Shown here: in pieces, positions 50,427-57,822 of the stretch
Numbering within the stretch: the first letter of the stretch is position 1
Layout of the letters: every line of letters begins with the position of its first letter
Assembly: GCA_963800285.1 (NCBI GenBank)
Contig: CAWDAL010000005.1
Coordinates: 62,001 to 126,000 of the forward strand
Source: DASUPK01 sp963800285
Lineage (GTDB): Bacteria > Actinomycetota > Thermoleophilia > Solirubrobacterales > 70-9
Length of the DNA: 64,000 bases
Direction: 5' to 3'
Position numbers and translations under genes: made by a program
The notes under the pieces: generated by a model
Told to the model about the DNA's origin: nothing
What the model saw: the letters and a program-made list of their open reading frames with translations, nothing else
Database searches by the model: none

Positions 50427-51893
50427 ATGAGCGACGGGATGTTGCTCGGCATCGACGAGGGGACCACCGGCGTGAAGGCGGCGCTCTTCGACCAGCGGCT
50501 GCAGCCGGTCGGGGAAGCGCGCCGCGACAAGGTCAACCGCCACCCTGAGGAGGGCTGGGTCGAGCAGGACGGCGAGGAGGTCGTCGCGGCCGTCACCGAA
50601 GCCGTCGCCGAGCTCCTCGAGAGCGCCGACGGTGAGGTGGCCGCCTGCGGGCTCGACCACCAGGGCGAGTCGGTGCTCGCCTGGGACTCCGAGACGGGCA
50701 AGCCGCTCAGCCCGATCGTGGTCTGGCAGGACAAGCGCTCACAGGAGATCCTGGACACCCTCACCGGGGACGAGGACGAGGTCAAGGAGCTCAGCGGGCT
50801 CCCCTTCGACCCCTATTTCTCGGCCGCGAAGCTGGCCTGGCTGCTGAAGAACAACGACGACGTCAAGCGGGCGCGGGACGACGGCCGGCTGCGGATGGGC
50901 ACCGTCGACTCCTTCCTCTGCGACCGTCTCGGGGCCGGATTCGCGACCGAGCCGGCGACGGCGTCGCGGACCCAGCTCCAGCGGATCGACAGACCCGGCT
51001 GGGATGAGCGCCTCTGCGAGATCTTCGGCATCCCCATGGACGTGCTCCCGGAGATCCGCGACACCGCGGGTGACCTCGGCACGCTGCATCATGAGAGCTG
51101 GCCGGTGGAGTTGCCCTTCCGCGGGCAGGTCGTCGACCAGCAGGCCGCGCTGGCGGGCGCCGCCTGTGTCGAACCGGGCCGGGTGAAGGCGACCTATGGG
51201 ACCGGCGTCTTCGTCCTCGCCCACGTCGGCGAGGATGTCCCGAAGCCCGCGGGCGGTCTGCTTCCGACGGTCGCCTGGAGCATCGGCGGCAAGCTCGAGT
51301 ACGCCCTGGACGGCGGTGTCTTCGCCGCCGGCGCGATGCTCGAGTGGATGTGCAACCAGCTCGGCATCGCCGGCAGCCCGCCCGAGCTCAGCGAGCTCGC
51401 CCGCGAGGCCGAGAGCTCCGCCGGCGCCCGGGTGCTGCCGGGCCTGGCCGGCGTCGGGGCGCCCTGGTGGCGCCCGAACGCGCGCGCGGTGATCTCCGGG
51501 ATCTACGGCGGCAGCACGCGCGAGAACGTCGCACGCGCGGCGCTCGAGGGCATCGCGTGGCGCGTCGCCGACGTGGTCGCCGCGATCAAGGAGACCTCGC
51601 CGGTCGAGACGCTCCGCGTCGACGGCGGCCTCACCAACGAGCCGCTGCTGCTGCAGCTTCAGGCCGACATGATCGGCGCGCCGGTCGAGGCCGCCGGGGC
51701 GGACGCCACGGTGCTCGGGGCCGCCGCCCTGGCGGGCGTGGGCGCGGGGGTGATCTCCTCACTCACGGACCTGCCGGAGATGCTGCCTCCGGACCGGCGC
51801 GTCGAGCCCGAGCGCGACGAGGACTGGCGCTCGGCCGAGCACGAGCGCTGGCAGGCCTTCGTCAAGGCGACCGAGGCGCTCGACCCGAGGTAG
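50427..51893 (+). CDS. FGGY-family carbohydrate kinase, glycerol-kinase-like
   Basis: A 488-residue two-domain kinase: LLGIDEGTTGVKAALFD (ATP phosphate loop 1), CGLDHQGESVLAWD, PIVVWQDKRSQE, ATYGTGVFVLAHVG and RVDGGLTNEPLLLQLQADMI (adenosine/actin-like region). Glycerol kinases have NQRE where this protein has HQGE, so glycerol is likely from context but another polyol is possible. ATG 50427, 9 bp after the flavoprotein gene. Phosphorylated product would feed the flavoenzymes upstream. Confidence 0.88.
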   Translation: MSDGMLLGIDEGTTGVKAALFDQRLQPVGEARRDKVNRHPEEGWVEQDGEEVVAAVTEAVAELLESADGEVAACGLDHQGESVLAWDSETGKPLSPIVVWQDKRSQEILDTLTGDEDEVKELSGLPFDPYFSAAKLAWLLKNNDDVKRARDDGRLRMGTVDSFLCDRLGAGFATEPATASRTQLQRIDRPGWDERLCEIFGIPMDVLPEIRDTAGDLGTLHHESWPVELPFRGQVVDQQAALAGAACVEPGRVKATYGTGVFVLAHVGEDVPKPAGGLLPTVAWSIGGKLEYALDGGVFAAGAMLEWMCNQLGIAGSPPELSELAREAESSAGARVLPGLAGVGAPWWRPNARAVISGIYGGSTRENVARAALEGIAWRVADVVAAIKETSPVETLRVDGGLTNEPLLLQLQADMIGAPVEAAGADATVLGAAALAGVGAGVISSLTDLPEMLPPDRRVEPERDEDWRSAEHERWQAFVKATEALDPR

Positions 51894-51916
51894 CCGCGTC
51901 CGCGCTCGCGCCGGCG

Positions 51917-52339
51917 TCAGCGGTCGTGCGAGTCCGCCAGCGTGAACTGCGCGGCGATCACCACGAGGTAGACGAGGGTCGCCACGAAGCCGACGATCAT
52001 CCAGGCCACCGGATCCTTCACCACGGCGGTGACCAGCGCGGCGGCGCCGATCGCGAGGCCCACCGAGACGAGGTGGAAGCCGCCCCAGAGGCGGACGGAG
52101 CCGTGTTCCCTCGGGGACAGGATCTCGCTCGGTCGTCCGTAGGCGAGGGCGGCGGTCACCCCGAAGCCGAGCACCGCGCCGGCCAGGAAGAGAAGCGCCT
52201 CCCAGGCCGTGGGGACGCCGCGAGCGTGGGTGGTGACAGCACCAGAGGTCCAGATCGTCAGCGTGTACCCGTAGGGGGCCGCGCTGGTCGCCACCGCACT
52301 CTGCAGATGGGAGCGGTAGCTGTGGCTGTTCTCGTTCAC
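51917..52339 (-). CDS. Small membrane protein of unknown family
   Basis: A 140-residue protein with four hydrophobic segments (for example TAWEALLFLAGAVLGFGVTA and PVAWMIVGFVATLVYLVVIA). The first 30 residues are polar. Nothing in it names a function. It lies downstream of the APC permease and its microprotein on the same strand, but two hairpins separate it, so it is probably its own transcript. Confidence 0.7.
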   Translation of the reverse strand: MNENSHSYRSHLQSAVATSAAPYGYTLTIWTSGAVTTHARGVPTAWEALLFLAGAVLGFGVTAALAYGRPSEILSPREHGSVRLWGGFHLVSVGLAIGAAALVTAVVKDPVAWMIVGFVATLVYLVVIAAQFTLADSHDR

Positions 52340-52378
52340 CAGCGCGAGACCATAGTCCTCGACAGCGGTACTGAAAGC

Positions 52379-52407
52379 ACTCGACCCGCGCTAAACGCGG
52401 GTCGAGT
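52379..52407. terminator. 12-bp perfect hairpin
   Basis: ACTCGACCCGCG pairs with CGCGGGTCGAGT across CTAAA. Together with the next hairpin it separates the permease-microprotein unit from the membrane-protein gene. TTT follows on the minus strand after a few bases. Confidence 0.6.
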
Positions 52408-52420
52408 GGGCGGCGCATAC

Positions 52421-52442
52421 CCCACGTCCCTTTGGGCGTGGG
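52421..52442. terminator. Second hairpin in tandem
   Basis: CCCACG-T-CCC and GGG-CGTGGG form a 9-bp stem with a one-base bulge and a TTT loop, 38 nt from the microprotein stop. It may act with the hairpin at 52379. Confidence 0.45.
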
Positions 52443-52479
52443 CGGCCGCGCAGCTGCGGCGTCCGCCTGTGGAGCGCTG

Positions 52480-52584
52480 TCAGGTGACGATCTCGATGAT
52501 GATCGCGGCCAAGGCGATCAAGCCGAGAATCCCGATCGCCATCGCCAGATCCTTCTCACCGACGGTCTTGTTCGATTCGTTCAT
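52480..52584 (-). CDS. 34-residue membrane microprotein downstream of APC permease
   Basis: ATG 52584 to TGA 52480: MNESNKTVGEKDLAMAIGIL, then LGLIALAAIIIEIVT in the hydrophobic half. One transmembrane helix after a polar N-terminus. AGGAAAGG stands before the ATG, 18 bp after the permease stop. Third positions are C/G-rich. It probably is a small partner of the permease, as with KdpF or SbmA-type small subunits. No homologue is known to me. Confidence 0.7.
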   Translation of the reverse strand: MNESNKTVGEKDLAMAIGILGLIALAAIIIEIVT

Positions 52585-52602
52585 CGCTTGCACTCGCCTT
52601 TC

Positions 52603-54183
52603 CTAGTCGCGCGTGACGACGTCTTCCTCCAGTGTGCTGACCGGACCCTGGTACTTGTTCTTCGCGGAGACCAGATACCAGACGCCGAAGATCAGCGGCA
52701 GGATGATCGCGAACGGCGTGTAGTTCACGTTCGCGGCATCGAATGACTCATTCCAGGGCAGCCCCGTCGGGTCGTACGGCAGATCGAGCGCGTAGACCAC
52801 GACGACCACGAAGGCGATGGCCAGGACGTTGATCACGCGATAGCGACGGCCGAGGTTCCAGGGGCCCGTCTCGAACGAGTCGCCGGCCCGCAGCCGCAGG
52901 AACACCGGGATGATGTACGCGAGGTAGAGGCCGACGGTGCAGATCCCGGTCAGCGCGAAGAACGCGAACGGAATGTCGTTCTTCCCGAACAGGGCCGGGA
53001 TCGCGATGATCAACGAGAACACCGAGACCGCGATCACCGCGTTGAACGGCACCCGGTCGCGATTGACGCGACGGAATACGGCCCAGCCCGGGATCGCCCG
53101 GTCACGCGAGAACGCGTACCAGGTCCGCGAGGCGCTGGTCAGGCCCGCCGCTCCGCAGAAGAACTGGCCGACGGTCGCGATCAGCACCACCAGCTTGGCG
53201 GCCCATGGATCGAGCGCCGAGTTGAAGATGCCGAAGACGGCGCCACCCGAATCGTTCACGGCGCCGACGTCATTGGCGGCGTAGAGGAAGGCGAGCAGTA
53301 CGAGCCAGCCGATGATCGCCGAGAAGAAGATCGAGCGCCAGACGCCCTGAGCGGCGCTGATCGCGGCGCCGTGTGTCTCCTCGGCGGTGTGGGCGGAGGC
53401 GTCGTAGCCGGTCTGCGTGTACATCCCGAGCAGGAAGCCGACCGGCGCGACCAGGAACCAGAAGCCGAGGCCGCTGTTATCGCCGCCCAGCGTGCCGCTC
53501 TCGTTGAAGCGTGCGCCGAAGACGAAGCTCGTGCTCTGGTGGTGATCCGGCACGAACACCAGCAGCGCGATGATCACCGCCACCCCGAGCAGGTGCCACC
53601 CGACGGAGATGTTGTTCATCAACGCCAGGACCCGGTCGGCGAAGATGTTCACCACCGTGTAGAGCAGCAGGATGATGAAGAAGAGCAGCCAGGTCTCCCC
53701 GAGGATGTGCTCGGTGTCGCCGAAGTCGACCCCGAAGATGCTCAGCCCGTAGAGGTTGAGCAGGTTCCAGAGGAAGAACGCGCAGCCGTAGGCGACGGAG
53801 GCGACGATCCCGACCAGGCCGACGATGTTGAACCAGCCGGTCATCCAGCTCCAGCCCTTCCCGCCGAGGTCGTGCGCCCACCAGTACGGGCCGCCCGCCG
53901 TCGGGTACCTCGAAGTCAGCTCCGCCATGGAGAGCCCGACCATGATCACGAAGAAGCAGATCACGGGCCAGCCGATCGAGGCCATGGAGGGTCCGCCGTG
54001 CAGCCAGGCGAACGAGAACGTCGTGAACGTCCCTGCAAGGACCGAGATGATGGTGAACGAGATGGCGAAGTTGGTGAACGCGCTCCAACCTCGCGAGAGC
54101 TCCTGCTTGTAGCCGAGCTCCGCAAGTCGCTGCTCGTCCGCCCGGGTCTGATCCACGTCGGAAATGCCCTCAGGTGGAGTCAC
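52603..54183 (-). CDS. APC family amino acid permease (GABA/choline-type)
   Basis: A 526-residue twelve-helix permease of the ACT (amino acid-choline transporter) family: LGYKQELSRGWSAFTNFAIS is the characteristic N-terminus, then SRYPTAGGPYWWAHDLGG and GYDASAHTAEETHGA (helix 6-7 loop). Related to GabP-like and Uga4-like carriers of GABA, polyamines or choline. GTG 54183 behind GGAGGGAG. Direct repeats 46-90 bp upstream suggest regulation. Confidence 0.9.
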   Translation of the reverse strand: MTPPEGISDVDQTRADEQRLAELGYKQELSRGWSAFTNFAISFTIISVLAGTFTTFSFAWLHGGPSMASIGWPVICFFVIMVGLSMAELTSRYPTAGGPYWWAHDLGGKGWSWMTGWFNIVGLVGIVASVAYGCAFFLWNLLNLYGLSIFGVDFGDTEHILGETWLLFFIILLLYTVVNIFADRVLALMNNISVGWHLLGVAVIIALLVFVPDHHQSTSFVFGARFNESGTLGGDNSGLGFWFLVAPVGFLLGMYTQTGYDASAHTAEETHGAAISAAQGVWRSIFFSAIIGWLVLLAFLYAANDVGAVNDSGGAVFGIFNSALDPWAAKLVVLIATVGQFFCGAAGLTSASRTWYAFSRDRAIPGWAVFRRVNRDRVPFNAVIAVSVFSLIIAIPALFGKNDIPFAFFALTGICTVGLYLAYIIPVFLRLRAGDSFETGPWNLGRRYRVINVLAIAFVVVVVYALDLPYDPTGLPWNESFDAANVNYTPFAIILPLIFGVWYLVSAKNKYQGPVSTLEEDVVTRD

Positions 54184-54228
54184 TGCTCTTCTCCCTCCGT
54201 CGCGGTCCGGTCGCTTCCTTGCGGTCGG

Positions 54229-54273
54229 ACCCTATGTGCCGGAATGCGGGCACCCTATGTGCGAATGCGGACA
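54229..54273 (-). promoter_or_regulatory. Tandem direct repeats upstream of the permease
   Basis: ACCCTATGTGC(CG)GAATGCGG occurs at 54229 and again at 54252, 23 bp apart (about two helical turns). Tandem operators for a regulator are likely; the AT-rich TATGTG parts could also overlap promoter elements. Confidence 0.55.
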
Positions 54274-54330
54274 CACGTCAAGCCCGATTTCCGCAAATTG
54301 ATGAGGTTCGCCGGATCTTGTACGTATCGT

Positions 54331-55047
54331 CTAGGCGGAGCGGCGACCGAGGCCCAATCGGCCGAGCAGCCCCGATAGGGCCGGCCTGTCCCGCTCGGGA
54401 GACGAGATGCGCACGAGCGACCCGACGGTCTGCGGCCCGAACTCCTCGAGGTGGGCGACCAGCGCGATGAAGGCCTGGGCGGTGGTGAGCGCGTCGCCGT
54501 CGGCGTGATGCGGGCGGTGGACGGGCAGGCCGAGCTCGCGCGCCATCGCCGAGAGGCCGATCGGGTCGCGCTCCGCCGGCGGGTGCCGGCGCAGGCGTCG
54601 CAGCTCGCGATCGAGCGCCGCCGTATCGATCAGCGGGTTGAGCAACTCGAGTCCGTGCTCCGCCAGGGCCGCTCCGAGGAAGCCACGCTCGACGGCCGCG
54701 ACGTGGGCGACGATCGGGCGCCCCGTGATCCCCTCGAGCAGGCCGTCGAGGTGCTCTCGAAGGGGAGCGGCCTTCTCCAGATCCGCCTCACGCAGGCCGT
54801 GGATGCGGATCGACTCGGCGTCCGGCATCCGGCGTGGCCGCACCAGCTCGTAGCGGGCATCCGCGAGGCTGACTCTTCCCTCGGTCACCGTCACGGTGGC
54901 GAAGGAGACGATCTCGTCGCCAGAGTGATCGAGGCCGGTCGTCTCGAAATCGACCACGGCGAAGCTCGCCTCTCGCCAGCGCGTGCTCGCGCCCGGCATC
55001 GGCGTCTCCCGGTAGGCCCGCGCGGCGGCTGAGCTGGGTTCGCCCAC
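54331..55047 (-). CDS. DEDDh 3'-5' exonuclease (DnaQ-like)
   Basis: A 238-residue exonuclease: VVDFETTGLDHSGDEIV (Exo I, Asp33 and Glu35), PIVAHVAAVERGFLGAAL (Exo II region, with Val-Ala where many have an Asp-Asn), and HHADGDALTTAQAF (Exo III H-x4-D). Stand-alone proteins of this kind often sit next to cNMP/CBS/DUF294 genes, as here. The 2-bp gap suggests an operon. GTG start. Confidence 0.88.
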   Translation of the reverse strand: MGEPSSAAARAYRETPMPGASTRWREASFAVVDFETTGLDHSGDEIVSFATVTVTEGRVSLADARYELVRPRRMPDAESIRIHGLREADLEKAAPLREHLDGLLEGITGRPIVAHVAAVERGFLGAALAEHGLELLNPLIDTAALDRELRRLRRHPPAERDPIGLSAMARELGLPVHRPHHADGDALTTAQAFIALVAHLEEFGPQTVGSLVRISSPERDRPALSGLLGRLGLGRRSA

Positions 55048-55049
55048 GG

Positions 55050-56924
55050 CTAACGCGGTGAGAGCTGGCTGGTCATGGAGCGCTGTACCGCCGCGACCTC
55101 CCTGAAGGCGTCGCGCAGGTATCGCCGGGTGAGGGGGTCGAGCCGCTTCGGGTCGATCCGGTCATCCGGCGCCTGGCCCTGTTCGAGCTGCCCGACCTGG
55201 TGCTCGAGCCTCAGCGCGCTGAAGAGCTCGTAGGCCTCCTCGAGGATCCGGGCCTCGGTGGGCTGGAGGATTCCGTCGGCCGCGGCCAGCCGGAGCCGTT
55301 CGAGGGTGGGGGTGGCGCGGACATCCGCCCGCAGGGCCGCGTAACGCGCCAGGTCGACGATCGGGAGCAGCCCGCCGTGTTTGATGTCGAACGTCCCCTT
55401 CCGCTCGCCGGAGCCCTCGACGACGATGTCGTGCATGAAGCCCGTCGGGGGTTTGGCGGCCAGGGCCAGCCGCAGCATCCAGCGCTCCAGGATCTCCCTC
55501 GACCCGGTCTCGAAGAGCAGCTGCTTGACGTCGAGGCCGCGCTGCGGGCCATAGACGACGCGGCCGTCGAGCAGGACGGAGGTTGCGATCAGCACCCGGT
55601 TGTCGGTGGGATGGGCGAGCCAGCGCTCGATCGCTCGCCGCCAGTCCTCGATCGAGCTCGCCGAGAAGGCGCCGGAAGCCGTCACCCCGTGTGGGTCGAG
55701 ACGCCAGCCGACCACCCGGACGCAATCGGCGACGCTCGCGGCGATTCCCCGCATGTACTCGCCGGTCCGGGCGGAGGCGCGGTGACGCCTCGCCTCGGGG
55801 AGGGTGTCGTGCTCGGGGGCATCCCGCCAGGCCATGCCGGAGTCGACGTCGGAGGAGGGGACGGGCTCGCGCCGGCCGTGGCTGCCGAGCGACATCCAGC
55901 AGAACTCCGCCGGAGGCGGGCCCTCGGATTCGATCGCGAGCTCGATCATCCGCACGATCAGGCCGTCCGCGACCGCGGAGATCACCTCGCTGATCTGTGG
56001 CGGCGCGAGCTCCGCCCGCCGCAGCGCGATCACGGTCGAGCGCAGGCGCCCGGCGGCCTCGCTCAACTCCCGCTTGTTCTTCGCCCTGGCGATGCCCCGG
56101 CGCAACACGAAGGGCGAGCTGGTCTCCGCGGCCACGAGGTCGATCCCCGCGATCACGCCGAGCACCTCGGATCGCGCCGAGAAGACGGGGACGTGCCGGA
56201 TGTCGTTGTCGAGCATCGCCAGCATCACGTCCGCGCCCGTCTGGTCGGCCCCGACGCCGATGACGGGCGTGGTCATGGCCTCCCTGACCGGATCGTCCGG
56301 CGAGAGCGGGCCGGCCACCACGCCCGCGCGCAGGTCGCGGTCGGTGACGATCCCGAAGCCGGCGTCGCCTAGCTCGACCAGGACGAAGCTCGTTTGCTCC
56401 GCGTTCATCAGCCGAGCGGCCTCGCGCAGGCTCGTCTCGGGCCGGCAGACGACCGGCGGGCGGCGCACCAGGGCTGCCGCCGGCTGCTGGGCGACCTCGG
56501 GGCTGGGAGGCGCGACCTCGTTTCCCGCGGCCCGCCCGGTTGGCGCCAGCAGCGAGCGGGTGAGGAAGCGCAGGCTCGAGGGGCGGCCGAGGAGGGGGAT
56601 CACCTCCTCCGCCGGCAGTGAGTAGCAGAGGGAGTCCTCACGGGCTCTGGCCCCGTACTTCGCCGGCAGGCCGGAGAGGACCGACGGGTGCCCGAACATC
56701 TCGCCCTCGGCCAGCAGGTCGACGACCGCGTCGCGGTCGACCAGCTCGACGGAGCCCCGCCTGATCACCCTGATCCGGTCCTGCGAGAGGCGCCCCTGGG
56801 GAACGATCATCGTCCCGGCCGGGAAGAACTCCACCTCGGTCCTCGATGCGATCGCCTCGAGGGCCGCTTCGTCGAGCCCGCTGAAGGGATCGCGCCCCCC
56901 CAGGAACTCGGCGATGTCGTGCAT
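55050..56924 (-). CDS. cNMP-binding / CBS pair / DUF294 nucleotidyltransferase-like protein
   Basis: A 624-residue protein. Residues 1-115: cyclic-nucleotide-binding fold (AGTMIVPQGRLSQDRIRVIR, VDLLAEGEMFGHPSVL). About 150-275: two CBS motifs (VVCRPETSLREAARLMNAEQ; REAMTTPVIGVGADQTGADV). About 330-430: DUF294 nucleotidyltransferase core, with CWMSLGSHGRREPVPSSDVD (G-S-x-G-R-x-E...D-x-D). About 470-610: DUF294_C, starting SIEDWRRAIERW. It is the well-known GlnD-like signalling architecture; with a partner exonuclease a nucleotide-signal role is likely. Ends 2 bp before the exonuclease start; STAS gene 8 bp upstream. Confidence 0.88.
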   Translation of the reverse strand: MHDIAEFLGGRDPFSGLDEAALEAIASRTEVEFFPAGTMIVPQGRLSQDRIRVIRRGSVELVDRDAVVDLLAEGEMFGHPSVLSGLPAKYGARAREDSLCYSLPAEEVIPLLGRPSSLRFLTRSLLAPTGRAAGNEVAPPSPEVAQQPAAALVRRPPVVCRPETSLREAARLMNAEQTSFVLVELGDAGFGIVTDRDLRAGVVAGPLSPDDPVREAMTTPVIGVGADQTGADVMLAMLDNDIRHVPVFSARSEVLGVIAGIDLVAAETSSPFVLRRGIARAKNKRELSEAAGRLRSTVIALRRAELAPPQISEVISAVADGLIVRMIELAIESEGPPPAEFCWMSLGSHGRREPVPSSDVDSGMAWRDAPEHDTLPEARRHRASARTGEYMRGIAASVADCVRVVGWRLDPHGVTASGAFSASSIEDWRRAIERWLAHPTDNRVLIATSVLLDGRVVYGPQRGLDVKQLLFETGSREILERWMLRLALAAKPPTGFMHDIVVEGSGERKGTFDIKHGGLLPIVDLARYAALRADVRATPTLERLRLAAADGILQPTEARILEEAYELFSALRLEHQVGQLEQGQAPDDRIDPKRLDPLTRRYLRDAFREVAAVQRSMTSQLSPR

Positions 56925-56932
56925 TGCCTGGG

Positions 56933-57319
56933 TCAGCCGGTGATCGCGGCCGCGGCTTCCTCGACCGTCGGCCGGATCGGGATCACCCGGTCGATGCCCA
57001 TCACGCCGAGGATGCGGAGGATCTGCTCGCTGGAGGCCGCGACGGCGAGGTGCTCGGAGTCCTCCTCCTCCTCGGAGTTCTGGGCCTCGCGGGAGAGCAG
57101 CAGGGCGCGGACGCCACTGGAGTCGATGAACTCGCATTCCGTCAGGTCGACCACGATCCCATTGGAGCCGGCGGCGACGGCGTTTCGGAGCTCGCCCCGC
57201 AGCTCGTCCTCATGCGACATGTCGACCTCGCCCCTGACGCGGACCAAATACACGTCGTCCGGGCCGGGCCCCGAGTCGATCTCGAAATGCGGAATATCTG
57301 CGCTTGGAGTTGCCGACAT
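56933..57319 (-). CDS. STAS-domain anti-anti-sigma factor
   Basis: A 128-residue STAS protein: VVDLTECEFIDSSGVRALLL holds the D-S-S-G phosphorylation loop. An acidic run (EEEED) near residue 85 is unusual. Start ATG has GAAGGGGG. It is directly before the cNMP/CBS/DUF294 gene, pointing to a stress-signalling output that responds to nucleotides. No sigma factor or anti-sigma kinase gene is present in the window. Confidence 0.88.
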   Translation of the reverse strand: MSATPSADIPHFEIDSGPGPDDVYLVRVRGEVDMSHEDELRGELRNAVAAGSNGIVVDLTECEFIDSSGVRALLLSREAQNSEEEEDSEHLAVAASSEQILRILGVMGIDRVIPIRPTVEEAAAAITG

Positions 57320-57376
57320 GCGTTCCCCCTTCGGACAACTGAGGTCAAGACATGGTACTCGCCGAGGGGCAGGGAA

Positions 57377-57805
57377 CTAGCTGAGATCGAGCGCGGCGCG
57401 CGCCTCCCTCACCGCCGCCTCGACGCTCTCCTCGGACGGCCAGTACATCGGCGAGTTGCCGTCGCGTACCAGCCGATCCGCCAGGATCACGCCTCGCGGG
57501 TTGGCCGGCGCGTTCCCCTCGAGCGCGTCGGCGAGGTCCCTGATCTGCGTTCTGGCCTTCACCAGGTCGAACTCCCTGAGGGTGAGCTGAGCCCTCAGGT
57601 AATTCCGCCTGGCGTGCTCCGCCGCGTCCAGCATGTCCCTCAACGCCCCGGCCACCTCTGACCGGTTGTGGGGCTCGAGGAGCTCGGCGCTCCGGGCCAT
57701 GGTCAGGCGGCTCTCCTCGGGACGCGCGCCCGCGAGCAGACGCTCATCCAGGGTGCGTGCACGGGCCCTCGCCAGGGTCCGCTCGAAGAAGCCGGGGCTT
57801 GCCAC
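57377..57805 (-). CDS. Hypothetical helical protein
   Basis: A 142-residue protein, largely alpha-helical (ARARARTLDERLLAGARPEE, SEVAGALRDMLDAAEHARRN, REFDLVKARTQIRDLADALE). No catalytic motif or membrane segment. Start GTG 57805 lies 17 bp after the GGDEF-EAL gene's stop, same strand, which suggests cotranscription. Family not recognised; an adaptor in the c-di-GMP/STAS block is possible. Confidence 0.65.
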   Translation of the reverse strand: MASPGFFERTLARARARTLDERLLAGARPEESRLTMARSAELLEPHNRSEVAGALRDMLDAAEHARRNYLRAQLTLREFDLVKARTQIRDLADALEGNAPANPRGVILADRLVRDGNSPMYWPSEESVEAAVREARAALDLS

Positions 57806-57822
57806 CGGGTCAGTTTCGCGGA

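Noticed and set aside
51344..52606. 420-residue plus-strand frame over the kinase end and membrane-protein genes
   Set aside because: It is an Arg-rich out-of-frame shadow of the FGGY kinase and of minus-strand genes; codon pattern and motifs favour the others.
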